Shown piece after piece: positions 16,812 to 25,528 of a stretch of DNA of 64,000 bases. The translations under genes were made by a program, and so were the position numbers. This DNA is from Defluviitalea saccharophila (GTDB lineage: Bacteria > Bacillota > Clostridia > Lachnospirales > Defluviitaleaceae): NCBI RefSeq assembly GCF_038396635.1, contig NZ_CP121687.1, positions 2,656,592 through 2,720,591 of the forward strand, in the 5' to 3' direction. The notes below the pieces were generated by a model. That model was given only the letters and a program-made list of their open reading frames with translations. It did no database searches and was not told the origin of the DNA. Each line of letters begins with the position of its first letter. Position 1 is the first letter of the stretch.

Positions 16812-17897
16812 ATGAAAATTAAAAAGAGATGGATGGCACTACTATTAGTAGCTATTATGGCAATGTCTGTGATTGGTTGTTCCAATTCAAGCACAGAACA
16901 AAGCAAAGGAGAAACGCCAGCTAATACTCAAGAAGAAAGTACCGGTGAAGAAGAAAAGGTATTAGTAGTATATACAGCAAGAAGTGAAGAACTAAATAAA
17001 GCAGTGATTTCAGAGTTTGAAAAACAAACAGGAATTAAAGTTGAATTAGTAACAGCAGGCACAGGGGAATTATTAAAACGTGCAGAATCCGAAAAGGATA
17101 ACCCATTAGGAGATATCTTCTGGGTAGCAGACCGTACAATGCTTGCTTCCTCTGAACACTTGTTCATGGAGTACGTATCTAGTGAAGACGGAAATATGAT
17201 GGATGGATTCCAAAATACAACTGGATACTTCTCACCAGCATTTTCAGATCCCCCAGTGCTCATTGTTAATACAGATTTATTAGGAGATATAGAAATCAAT
17301 GGTTTTGCAGATTTGTTAAATCCTGAATTAAAAGGAAAAATTGCTTTCGGTGATCCAGTTAACTCCAGTTCAGCATTCCAATCTTTAGTAGCGATGCTAT
17401 ATGCAATGGGTGACAACAATGATCCAATGTCCGACAGCGCATGGGAATTTGTAGACAAATTTATCAAAAATCTTGACGGCAAAATCAGCAACAGCTCAAG
17501 CCAAGTATATAAAGGTGTAGCAGAAGGTGAATATATTGTAGGTCTTACCTGGGAAGACCCAGCTGCCAAATATGTAAAAGAAGGTGCTTCCGTTAAAGTA
17601 GTATTCCCAGAAGAAGGAACCATTTTCCCAGGAGAATCTGTACAAATCTTAAAAAACTGTAAACACCCTGAAAACGCAAAGAAATTTGTAGATTTCATGT
17701 TATCTGAAGAAGTTCAAAACAGAGTAGGTTCTGAATTAACCGTTCGTCCTCTTAGAAAAGATGCAACATTAGCAGATTATATGACACCTCAGGCAGAAAT
17801 AAAATTATTTAGTAATTATGATGAAGGATGGGTTGCAGCGAATAAAGTAGAAATTACAAATAAATACAGCGAACATCTTGAATCTTCCATGGATTGA
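16812..17897 (+). CDS. ABC transporter substrate-binding lipoprotein (FbpA/AfuA type)
   Basis: A 361-residue secreted lipoprotein. The signal peptide ends in a lipobox (SVIGC, Cys about 22), followed by a low-complexity linker and a type 2 periplasmic binding fold (KVLVVYTARSEELNKAVISE, PLGDIFWVADRTML, GKIAFGDPVNSSSAFQSL, GEYIVGLTWEDPA). It delivers its ligand to the permease and ATPase encoded next. Automated annotation would say Fe(III), but the tandem tyrosines that bind iron in FbpA are not seen; the GLTWEDPA segment stands where they would be. Sugar phosphate or phosphonate is a real alternative. Confidence 0.9.
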   Translation: MKIKKRWMALLLVAIMAMSVIGCSNSSTEQSKGETPANTQEESTGEEEKVLVVYTARSEELNKAVISEFEKQTGIKVELVTAGTGELLKRAESEKDNPLGDIFWVADRTMLASSEHLFMEYVSSEDGNMMDGFQNTTGYFSPAFSDPPVLIVNTDLLGDIEINGFADLLNPELKGKIAFGDPVNSSSAFQSLVAMLYAMGDNNDPMSDSAWEFVDKFIKNLDGKISNSSSQVYKGVAEGEYIVGLTWEDPAAKYVKEGASVKVVFPEEGTIFPGESVQILKNCKHPENAKKFVDFMLSEEVQNRVGSELTVRPLRKDATLADYMTPQAEIKLFSNYDEGWVAANKVEITNKYSEHLESSMD

Positions 17898-17927
17898 TTT
17901 TAATTAAATAGGTTGGATTACTAAAAC

Positions 17928-17990
17928 AGGGCCGCTAAGAGCAATGCCATGTCGAGAAGAAATGCTCGAGTGACAAGCAAAAGCGGCCCT
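17928..17990 (+). other. Structured intercistronic RNA element
   Basis: A perfect 9-bp GC-rich outer stem (AGGGCCGCT / AGCGGCCCT) encloses a second hairpin (TCGAG-N8-CTCGA, 17952-17969), all between the binding protein and ATPase genes. TTTGTTTC follows. It may protect or partly terminate the mRNA so that the binding protein is made in excess. Confidence 0.7.
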
Positions 17991-18028
17991 TTGTTTCTAA
18001 AATATTAACTTAAAGGAGAGTTCAGAAA

Positions 18029-19132
18029 ATGAGCGTAGCAATTAATATAGAGAATGTTATAAAGCGTTTTGGAAAAGATACAGTTATCAATGGATTATCT
18101 TTAGATATTAAGCCAGGAGAATTTTTTACATTACTTGGACCATCCGGTTGTGGAAAGACTACCCTGCTTCGTATGATTATTGGGTTTAACTCCATTGAAG
18201 GTGGTCAAATCAAAATTGATGGGAAGGTCATTAATGATATTCCTACCAATAAAAGAAATATGGGGATGGTGTTTCAAAACTATGCGATATTTCCCCATAT
18301 GTCCGTTAAAGATAATATCGCTTTTGGTTTAAAAAACAGAAAAGTACCAAAGGAAGAAATTGAGAAAAAGGTAGATGAAATTTTAAAAGTTGTTAAAATA
18401 GATCATTTGAAAAATCGTATGCCGCAAAAATTGTCCGGTGGACAGCAGCAGCGTATTGCCTTAGCCAGAGCAATTGTAATTCATCCGGAAGTACTCTTGA
18501 TGGATGAACCCCTTTCCAACCTGGATGCAAAACTCCGTACAGAAATGAGAAATGCTATAAAACAGATTCAGCAGCAAGTAGGTATTACGACAGTGTATGT
18601 AACCCATGATCAGGAAGAAGCATTGGCCGTATCCGACAGAATTGCGGTTATGAACGGTGGAGTGATTCAGCAAATTGATACACCTAAAAATATTTATCAG
18701 CGACCAGCTAATACCTTTGTTTCTACATTTATTGGGCTTTCCAATATCATCAATGGAGTCCTAGAAGGCAATGAAAACGGTAAAGCATTACTTCGAATCG
18801 GCAATTATAAATTCCAAATGAATAATATCAAAAAAGACTGTCATCCAAATTCTGAAGTTAAAGTTTCCGTTAGACCTGAAGAATTTATAATCAATAAAGA
18901 AACCGAAGAGGGAATTCCAGTTGTAGTAAAAAGCAGTGTGTTCTTAGGGGTTGCAACGCACTATTTTGTTGAAACTAAAGAGGGTCAAGAAATAGAAGTA
19001 ATAGAAAACTCCGATCTTGATGAATTAATTCCAAACGGAACAAAAATTCACTTAAAGGTACAGACACAAAAAGTAAATGTATTCAGTGAAGATGGCAGCA
19101 GGAGTTTTATAGATAGGGAGGTTCGTTCATGA
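18029..19132 (+). CDS. ABC importer ATPase (FbpC/PotA-like)
   Basis: A 367-residue ATP-binding subunit that powers import. Walker A is GPSGCGKTT, the Q-loop lies in MVFQNYAIFPHM, the signature is LSGGQQQRIALARAI, Walker B is VLLMDEPLSNLD and the switch histidine is in VYVTHDQEEA. The C-terminal 120 residues form a TOBE-type domain (VSVRPEEFII). AAAGGAG precedes the start, and the end overlaps the permease by 4 bp. It forms one transporter with its two neighbours. Confidence 0.95.
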   Translation: MSVAINIENVIKRFGKDTVINGLSLDIKPGEFFTLLGPSGCGKTTLLRMIIGFNSIEGGQIKIDGKVINDIPTNKRNMGMVFQNYAIFPHMSVKDNIAFGLKNRKVPKEEIEKKVDEILKVVKIDHLKNRMPQKLSGGQQQRIALARAIVIHPEVLLMDEPLSNLDAKLRTEMRNAIKQIQQQVGITTVYVTHDQEEALAVSDRIAVMNGGVIQQIDTPKNIYQRPANTFVSTFIGLSNIINGVLEGNENGKALLRIGNYKFQMNNIKKDCHPNSEVKVSVRPEEFIINKETEEGIPVVVKSSVFLGVATHYFVETKEGQEIEVIENSDLDELIPNGTKIHLKVQTQKVNVFSEDGSRSFIDREVRS

Positions 19133-20784
19133 AGAGCGGCATAAAAAAACTAAACATGTGGCAAGTCTTAGCATTTGCCATATTAGCACTGTTTTTGATG
19201 TTTGTAGTGTATCCCATAGGTCTTATCTTATATAAAAGTATTTTGATGCAGGATGGAAGTATAAGCTTTTCGTACTTTGGGAAATTCTTTTCCAAAAAGT
19301 TTTACTGGAGTACGCTAGTGAACAGCTTTAAAGTAACAATAGCCTCCACATTGGTCTCCGCTGTACTAGGATTAATAATGGCATATGTATTAAGAAGCGT
19401 ACAGATTAGAGGCAGCAAGTATTTAAACATTCTTATTGTTATCTCTTATTTATCACCTCCGTTTATTGGAGCATATGCATGGGTTCAGCTCCTTGGACGA
19501 AACGGATTCATTACCCGAATTTTAAATTCTATGTTTAATGTTCAATTAGGTGGGATTTATGGATTTTCAGGCATTGTACTTGTTTTCTCACTGCAATCCT
19601 TCCCCTTAGTGTATATGTATGTTTCAGGGGCATTGAAAAACTTGGATAATTCTTTGAATGAAGCAGCAGAAAGCCTTGGATGTTCAGTATTTCAAAGAGT
19701 TACCAGAGTTATCGTACCTTTAGTAACCCCAACATTATTAGCCAGCTCACTGCTAGTGTTCATGCGTGTTTTTTCAGACTTTGGTACACCAATGCTTATT
19801 GGTGAAGGGTATAAGACATTTCCGGTATTACTCTACAGCCAGTTTATGGGCGAAGTTAGTACGGATGACCACTATGCAGCAGCTCTTTGTGTGATTGTCA
19901 TTGGCATTACATTAATTTTATTCTTCTTGCAAAAATATATTGGTAATAAGCTAACCTATTCTATGTCAGCGCTAAAACCAATGCAAGCAGAAAAAGCAAC
20001 CGGTATTCGCAATATTCTTGCCCACGCATTTGTATATTTGGTTGTATTGGTTGCGGTTTTACCACAGCTCACTGTAATAAGTACTTCGTTCATGGAAACG
20101 AAGGGTGCTTCTTATACCGGACAATTTACTTTAGAAAATTATAAAAATATTCTAATGCCGAAAAATATTAGTACCATAACGAACACCTATTTGTTTGGAT
20201 TGGCGGCCATATTATTAGTTGTAGTTTTGGGAGTATTGGTATCTTATTTGACAGTGCGAAAAAGATCATTTTTAACTTCAATCCTGGATACCTTAACCAT
20301 GTTCCCATATATTATTCCAGGATCAGTATTAGGTATTTCCTTCTTATATGCATTTAACAGAAAGCCATTACTCCTTAGCGGAACAGCGATTATCATAATT
20401 ATTTCGCTATGTATCAGAAGAATGCCTTATACCATTCGCTCCAGTACAGCGATCATTGGCCAGATTAGCCCAAGTATTGAAGAAGCTGCAATTAGCTTAG
20501 GGGCTACGGAGAGAAAAACCTTCTTAAAAATCATGGTTCCGATGATGATGGCCGGGGTATTATCCGGCGCTATTATGAGCTGGATTACCCTCATTAGTGA
20601 ATTAAGTTCATCCATCATTTTATACACCAGCAAAACTCAGACATTAACAGTAGCAATTTATGCAGAAGTTATTCGCAGTAATTTTGGAAATGCAGCGGCA
20701 TATTCAACAATATTGACCTTTACCAGTGTTCTATCTTTACTACTATTCTTTAAAGTATCAGGAAATAATGATATTAGTGTATAA
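19129..20784 (+). CDS. ABC importer permease, two fused domains (FbpB/AfuB-like)
   Basis: A 551-residue membrane protein holding two binding-protein-dependent permease domains in one chain, about 12 membrane helices. Each half shows an EAA loop that contacts the ATPase (NEAAESLGCSVFQRVTRVIV and EEAAISLGATERKTFLKIMV). The FbpB/AfuB family has this fused form, and a single chain replaces the usual dimer. Translation is coupled to the ATPase (ATGA overlap). A terminator follows, then the two-component genes. Confidence 0.95.
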   Translation: MKSGIKKLNMWQVLAFAILALFLMFVVYPIGLILYKSILMQDGSISFSYFGKFFSKKFYWSTLVNSFKVTIASTLVSAVLGLIMAYVLRSVQIRGSKYLNILIVISYLSPPFIGAYAWVQLLGRNGFITRILNSMFNVQLGGIYGFSGIVLVFSLQSFPLVYMYVSGALKNLDNSLNEAAESLGCSVFQRVTRVIVPLVTPTLLASSLLVFMRVFSDFGTPMLIGEGYKTFPVLLYSQFMGEVSTDDHYAAALCVIVIGITLILFFLQKYIGNKLTYSMSALKPMQAEKATGIRNILAHAFVYLVVLVAVLPQLTVISTSFMETKGASYTGQFTLENYKNILMPKNISTITNTYLFGLAAILLVVVLGVLVSYLTVRKRSFLTSILDTLTMFPYIIPGSVLGISFLYAFNRKPLLLSGTAIIIIISLCIRRMPYTIRSSTAIIGQISPSIEEAAISLGATERKTFLKIMVPMMMAGVLSGAIMSWITLISELSSSIILYTSKTQTLTVAIYAEVIRSNFGNAAAYSTILTFTSVLSLLLFFKVSGNNDISV

Positions 20785-20803
20785 TTTAAAATACTGCTTA
20801 TCC

Positions 20804-20847
20804 AATAACAATATATCATAGTCAAAACTATGGTATATTGTTATTTG
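20804..20847 (+). terminator. Terminator after the ABC importer
   Basis: A long stem (AATAACAATATATCATAG with CTATGGTATATTGTTATT) and a 6-nt loop. The trailing TTGCATTATT is only moderately T-rich, so some readthrough into the kinase gene is possible. Confidence 0.7.
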
Positions 20848-20900
20848 CATTATTAAGATTACTGTCTCCTGAAAATATTTATAAATGAGAGAGGTACAAT

Positions 20901-22625
20901 ATGGCGTCCAACCGATATAGAACCTATGTACAGAAAACATTTTTCCATTATATGTTTGCAATTATACTGTTTCTTTGTGTATTGGTATTTACATTTCTTA
21001 CGATTGACATCCAATGGCTTACCAAAGCGGAAAGTCAGAGAAATAGCCTAAGGATTGCAGAGATTTTAGAACAAGAAATAGCCAATTACAAAGAAGGATT
21101 AAATGTTCTTGTAAGTAATGATGAAATCATCAAGGTTTTTAAACAACAAACGAAGGAACAGACTGCAAAAGCCAATCGCCTTCTGTATGATTTTTCCAAT
21201 AGTCAGGGAGTTCGAGGGGTATTTGCTCTTGTAGATGTAGAGGGCAACATCCTTTGCTCGAATCTGTATAAAGACAATAGAAATATATTTTTGCAGAGTT
21301 TTCTCTATAAAAGTTTGGTTCCCAAAATGTTAAATGAGCCGGAGAAAACTATTTTAACTCCCAGTCGCCTAAATTATTCCTACAACCAGACAGGAGATTT
21401 ACTGATTGGGCGAACTGTGATGGACCAAGGAGATACTATAGGCTTTTTATTCTATGACTTGTTGGATGAAGAAATTTACGACGCGGTTTACAAATATAAT
21501 GTAGACGATGTGATTTTAACGGATCAATATAATAATTTGATTTTTTCTGTGAGCAGACAAAGTGAAGACTTTATGGGGAAGTATCCTATCGGCAGTTTTC
21601 AATTTGAAAAAAATCAAGTTCATATTACTCAGTTAAACGGGAAACAATATCTCATCATAAAAAATATTCTTCACGACAGTGAATTACATTTGTATACCTT
21701 AGCTTCTATCAATTTTCAGCAGAGTCTCTTTCGTTATGCCATCATGTTTCTTGTCATTATTGGATTCCTGATGCTCATCATGTTAAAACCTTTAACGGTA
21801 CATATTGCAGATAAGAATTTATATGCGATAGAAGAACTTCGAAAATCCGTATTAGAAATGGGAAAGGGGAATATGGAGTATTTACTGCGTCCCCATGTTT
21901 TTGAAGAATTTCAGGAGCTCCATGATACTTTCCGGAACATGGTACTGCAGCGTGAAGATCTTCAAAGAAAAAATAGTGAACTCATTGAAAGAAAAAGAGT
22001 TATGGAAATTAAACAGCTGGAAGAAAGGATTAATCCCCATTTTGTATTTAATGTTTTAGAAACTTTAAGGTATGAGGTTTTGATTGACCCATCTAAAGCT
22101 TCTGAGATGATCATGGCATTTGCAAATATAATGCGTTACAACATCTATTATGGAGATACTATTGTACCACTTGAGACAGACATAGAATATGTAAAAGATT
22201 ATTTGCTCCTGCAAAAGATGCGCTATAATCGTCGTTTGACATACAGCATTGATATACCAGAAGAATTGATGGAATGTAAAGTCCCAAAATTGGTGCTTCA
22301 GCCCATTGTAGAAAATTCATTAAAACATGGCATGAAGAATGTTGAATCCATTCATGTAAAGATTACTGCTTCCATGGAGGATGAAAACTTAAGACTGAGT
22401 GTCGAGGATAACGGAATAGGCATTGAACCTGAAATACTGGAGGAACTAAAAGAAGATTTAGAAAGAGAAGATGTATATAAAGAACATATAGGAATGTACA
22501 ATTCCCATAGAGTTGTCAGACTGCTCTATGGACCACCTTACGGCCTAAAAATAGAGAGCACTTATGGGAAAGGTACACTGGTAACTATAGTTCTTCCGAT
22601 CAATAGGGGGAATGATCATGCATAA
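20901..22625 (+). CDS. YesM/LytS-type sensor histidine kinase
   Basis: A 574-residue membrane kinase with helices at about residues 14-36 and 275-295 flanking a roughly 235-residue outer sensor domain, then a HAMP-like linker, a His_kinase domain (EERINPHFVFNVLETLRYEV with the phosphoacceptor His) and HATPase_c (PIVENSLKHGM, VEDNGIGIEP, YGKGTLVTI). It follows the ABC importer and overlaps its response regulator. By analogy with other YesM-type systems beside binding-protein importers, it likely senses the importer's ligand or the loaded binding protein and switches the importer on. Confidence 0.94.
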   Translation: MASNRYRTYVQKTFFHYMFAIILFLCVLVFTFLTIDIQWLTKAESQRNSLRIAEILEQEIANYKEGLNVLVSNDEIIKVFKQQTKEQTAKANRLLYDFSNSQGVRGVFALVDVEGNILCSNLYKDNRNIFLQSFLYKSLVPKMLNEPEKTILTPSRLNYSYNQTGDLLIGRTVMDQGDTIGFLFYDLLDEEIYDAVYKYNVDDVILTDQYNNLIFSVSRQSEDFMGKYPIGSFQFEKNQVHITQLNGKQYLIIKNILHDSELHLYTLASINFQQSLFRYAIMFLVIIGFLMLIMLKPLTVHIADKNLYAIEELRKSVLEMGKGNMEYLLRPHVFEEFQELHDTFRNMVLQREDLQRKNSELIERKRVMEIKQLEERINPHFVFNVLETLRYEVLIDPSKASEMIMAFANIMRYNIYYGDTIVPLETDIEYVKDYLLLQKMRYNRRLTYSIDIPEELMECKVPKLVLQPIVENSLKHGMKNVESIHVKITASMEDENLRLSVEDNGIGIEPEILEELKEDLEREDVYKEHIGMYNSHRVVRLLYGPPYGLKIESTYGKGTLVTIVLPINRGNDHA

Positions 22626-23391
22626 GGTATTAATTGTAGAAGATGAAGATATTATGCGAAAAGGCTTAATGTTTATGCCTAAATGGCAAGAAGTCAATTG
22701 TATTGTTGTGGGAGAGGCATGCAATGGTCTGGATGGTCTGGAGAAAATCCAAAAACTCCAACCCGATATAGTGATTGTAGACATTAATATGCCCGTCATG
22801 GACGGTTTAGAAATGTTAGAAAAAAGTATACGAGAATATGGCTATGATGCGATTATTGTATCAGGCTATGGAGAATTTGACTATGCAAGAAGAGGCATTA
22901 GTTTAGGGGTTACAGAATACTTACTTAAGCCGATTAATTATACCAAACTTTATGAAGCCATTCGAAAGATTGAGGCGAAGAGAAATGTGAAAGAGAGTAT
23001 GAAGAATACCATTCGCCAGATTGATGTTGAAAAGAAAAAGCTAGGACTTTTGGAACATGAGGATACGAAAACAGGGAACCGCTATGTGGATCTTATGCTT
23101 CAAGCCATTCATGAGAAATATGCTACACGACTGGCCCTTACGGATATAAGTGAAGAATGCCAAATGTCCTGTACCTATCTCAATGTAAAATTCAAAAATG
23201 AAACGGGATATACATTTAATGATTATCTTAACCGATACCGTATCCAAAAAGCAGTAGATTTATTAAGAGAAAACAAGTATAAGATTTATGAAATTGCAGA
23301 GATGGTTGGTTTTTCAGATTATAAATATTTTATCAAGGTATTTAAAAAATATATCGGACATTCTCCGGCTCGTTTCTTAAGCGAAAATTAA
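22618..23391 (+). CDS. AraC-type response regulator
   Basis: A 257-residue regulator. The receiver domain has its acidic pocket (VEDED) and phosphorylation site (VIVDINMPVMDG), then Lys in YLLKPINYTK. A linker leads to a C-terminal AraC helix-turn-helix pair (LTDISEECQMSCTYLNVKFK, IYEIAEMVGFSDYKYFIKVF). The ATG at 22618 is used because AGGGGG is seven bases upstream; the ATG at 22612 is too close. It overlaps the kinase gene and is its partner, and probably activates the importer operon. Confidence 0.94.
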   Translation: MHKVLIVEDEDIMRKGLMFMPKWQEVNCIVVGEACNGLDGLEKIQKLQPDIVIVDINMPVMDGLEMLEKSIREYGYDAIIVSGYGEFDYARRGISLGVTEYLLKPINYTKLYEAIRKIEAKRNVKESMKNTIRQIDVEKKKLGLLEHEDTKTGNRYVDLMLQAIHEKYATRLALTDISEECQMSCTYLNVKFKNETGYTFNDYLNRYRIQKAVDLLRENKYKIYEIAEMVGFSDYKYFIKVFKKYIGHSPARFLSEN

Positions 23392-23407
23392 AACAGATAA
23401 CATTTGC

Positions 23408-23457
23408 AAAAGGCTAAGTGGTTGGTCATCTAAGCCCATCTACTTAGCCTTTTTTTA
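23408..23457 (+). terminator. Terminator after the response regulator
   Basis: AAAAGGCTAAGT pairs with ACTTAGCCTTTT, and a run of T follows. Confidence 0.9.
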
Positions 23458-23523
23458 TTAATATAAAAACTAAAGGAAATCATCCACAAGGATGAAAATA
23501 AGTTAGTTTCCATATCAAAGATT

Positions 23524-24945
23524 CTAGACAGACATTAAATATTCTTGGAGCCTTTTTTCTGCACTTAGCACATTCTCTCTGTAGGATTTTATATGTTCCT
23601 CTGATTTTTTAAAAGATTCCAGGATTAAGTTTTCTAACTTATAAATGTCTTCAGGTGAATTAATCAATATTCTAAAATTACCACTTTCAGATTTGGCAGC
23701 CTCTTCGATTGCAAATTGGGTTCTATAAGGATCTATTATTTTTTCATCCAAGTTTGTAAGCACATAACTTTTTTTACCTTTAAGTTTAATTTTTAGCATA
23801 CTAATAACATTTCGAATATCTATGTAATTACCAGCTTTTCCGTATTTTAAATAGGTAATTGATTTATTGTTTTTTAGCAAAATTTCTTTTACTATTTCAT
23901 AGCATTTTAACTCATCTTGAGAAAAATCCTTTTGTTTTTCAATAAGCTTCTGATTATAAAAATCGCAGTATTTTAGATATATCTGGGCAGCCCCTAGGGC
24001 ATCTGCATAACTTCTATGATGTTCTGAAGCTGAATAGTTGATATGATCTAAAACTGTTGGTAGCTTATGATTAGGCAAATCCTTAAATATTAATCTACTT
24101 AATTTTAGTGTGTCTATTATTGGATTTTCTATATAATAGTTTTCATCGTCGAAGAATCTTCTGCAAGCAGATCTCAAGAATTTAATATCAAATATGGCAT
24201 TATGGGCTACTATTGCATGAGTTCCTATGAAATTAATTATTTCAGACAGAATGTCTTCAATTGTATTTTCATTTTCAACCATTTCATTAGTTATGCCAGT
24301 TAATTCAGTTATTTCTTTTGGTATTTTTATTTTTGGATTGATTAGTGAATTTATCGAATCAATAGGGTTACCATCCTTAAATTTAATTAAAGATATTTCA
24401 ATTATTCTATCTTGTTCAGGATCTAATCCAGTAGTTTCTACATCTAGAGCTATAAACTCGTTATAAATACTTTTTAGTATCATTGAACTAGCAGATTTAG
24501 ATTTTACTGTCTTATTGATTGATGCAGTAATGCAGATATTATTATTTAAGGTCCTTAATATTTTTGAAGAGCTCTCATTTTTTGAATCCTTATTAGGCTC
24601 TATTTCTTTTTCTTGAAGTTGATTTTCTAGTTTTTTTCTTTTTTTATAGTCGGCTACGTAAACTTCTAAGGTAGAATATAATTTTTCAGCTTCTTTCCTC
24701 TGGAAGAAAGAAAAATAAAAGTAATCAATATGATTTTTTATAAGTTTATTTTTAAATCCAATAACTCCTAATCTAATTATAGTTGCTTCTTCATAAAAGA
24801 TTGAACTCAAACGGTGGTATTCTATTTTTTTAGATATGTTTGATTTATGATCGGTTAATATCACTCCATCTTTATGAATTTCTAAAGAGTTCTTTTTTCC
24901 AACTAAATAATTTATTTCATTTGCAGAATTCATTGTTCTCACCAT
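23524..24945 (-). CDS. DnaQ-like 3'-5' exonuclease with N-terminal PH-like domain
   Basis: A 473-residue protein. Residues about 1-105 (LVGKKNSLEIHKDGVILTD and on) look like a bacterial PH-type beta domain, with SSIFYEEATIIRLGVIGF and YFYFSFFQRKEAEKLYSTL. A charged linker follows. Residues about 165-330 form a DEDDh exonuclease: ALDVETTGLDPEQDRIIEIS (D, E), AIVAHNAIFDIKFL (D) and HRSYADALGAA (H, D). The last 140 residues are unassigned. It should remove nucleotides from 3' ends of DNA or RNA. It may start at 24945 or at the Met at 24933. It is encoded alone. Confidence 0.88.
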   Translation of the reverse strand: MVRTMNSANEINYLVGKKNSLEIHKDGVILTDHKSNISKKIEYHRLSSIFYEEATIIRLGVIGFKNKLIKNHIDYFYFSFFQRKEAEKLYSTLEVYVADYKKRKKLENQLQEKEIEPNKDSKNESSSKILRTLNNNICITASINKTVKSKSASSMILKSIYNEFIALDVETTGLDPEQDRIIEISLIKFKDGNPIDSINSLINPKIKIPKEITELTGITNEMVENENTIEDILSEIINFIGTHAIVAHNAIFDIKFLRSACRRFFDDENYYIENPIIDTLKLSRLIFKDLPNHKLPTVLDHINYSASEHHRSYADALGAAQIYLKYCDFYNQKLIEKQKDFSQDELKCYEIVKEILLKNNKSITYLKYGKAGNYIDIRNVISMLKIKLKGKKSYVLTNLDEKIIDPYRTQFAIEEAAKSESGNFRILINSPEDIYKLENLILESFKKSEEHIKSYRENVLSAEKRLQEYLMSV

Positions 24946-25528
24946 ACTTTCATTTTAATTCCTTCTGTAGGTAAGTTTTCTATTCTAGCAATTTGTTGAA
25001 GGCCATAATTAGATGAACTATTTATTATGTGGTTCAATAATAAGTATACTATAATAATTTAAATAATGAAACAGATACTTACTGATAATTCTTAATTTAG
25101 TGAAATAAAAAGCTCTATAAAATATTGATATCATTAATAATAAAAATATTAGTTTCTCTGTAGTACCTAAACTGTTGAGCAAAAAAACTATTGCCAACTT
25201 TTTTATTGCATAAAGACTTAGAAAAACGCTTGGATCATCTATTAATAATTATTTTCACAATATTTATTAAAAAAGTAAATAAGAAAATAATACGGGAAAA
25301 GGAGAACCTAAAACATGTGGGACTCCTTTTTTGAACTTAAGAAGAACATATTAAATTACAATTCAATAATGTTATAAAATGTAAAATAAGAAAAGAATGT
25401 TGTCGAAAAAACGAAGATGATTTATAATTTAATGAGAACACTTATCAAAAACAATTCTACGAGTCTTTATTATTTTTAAAAGATTTATGAAAGATAAACT
25501 ATTAAAGCTAATTTTAAGGAGATGAACA
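24946..25528. other. 583-bp intergenic region
   Basis: No coding frame was recognised. Apart from the hairpin at 25297-25333 the sequence is simple AT-rich DNA that must carry the promoters of the divergent exonuclease and chemotaxis genes. Confidence 0.5.
25297..25333. terminator. Orphan terminator-like hairpin
   Basis: AAAAGGAG and CTCCTTTT pair around an 18-nt loop, with a T run on the plus strand. No plus-strand gene precedes it, so it may be the end of a lost gene or of an unseen small RNA. Confidence 0.55.

Noticed and set aside
16928-17698. Long open frame on the minus strand, 256 codons
   Set aside because: It lies wholly opposite the substrate-binding lipoprotein, has no ribosome binding site and a composition typical of an antisense frame.
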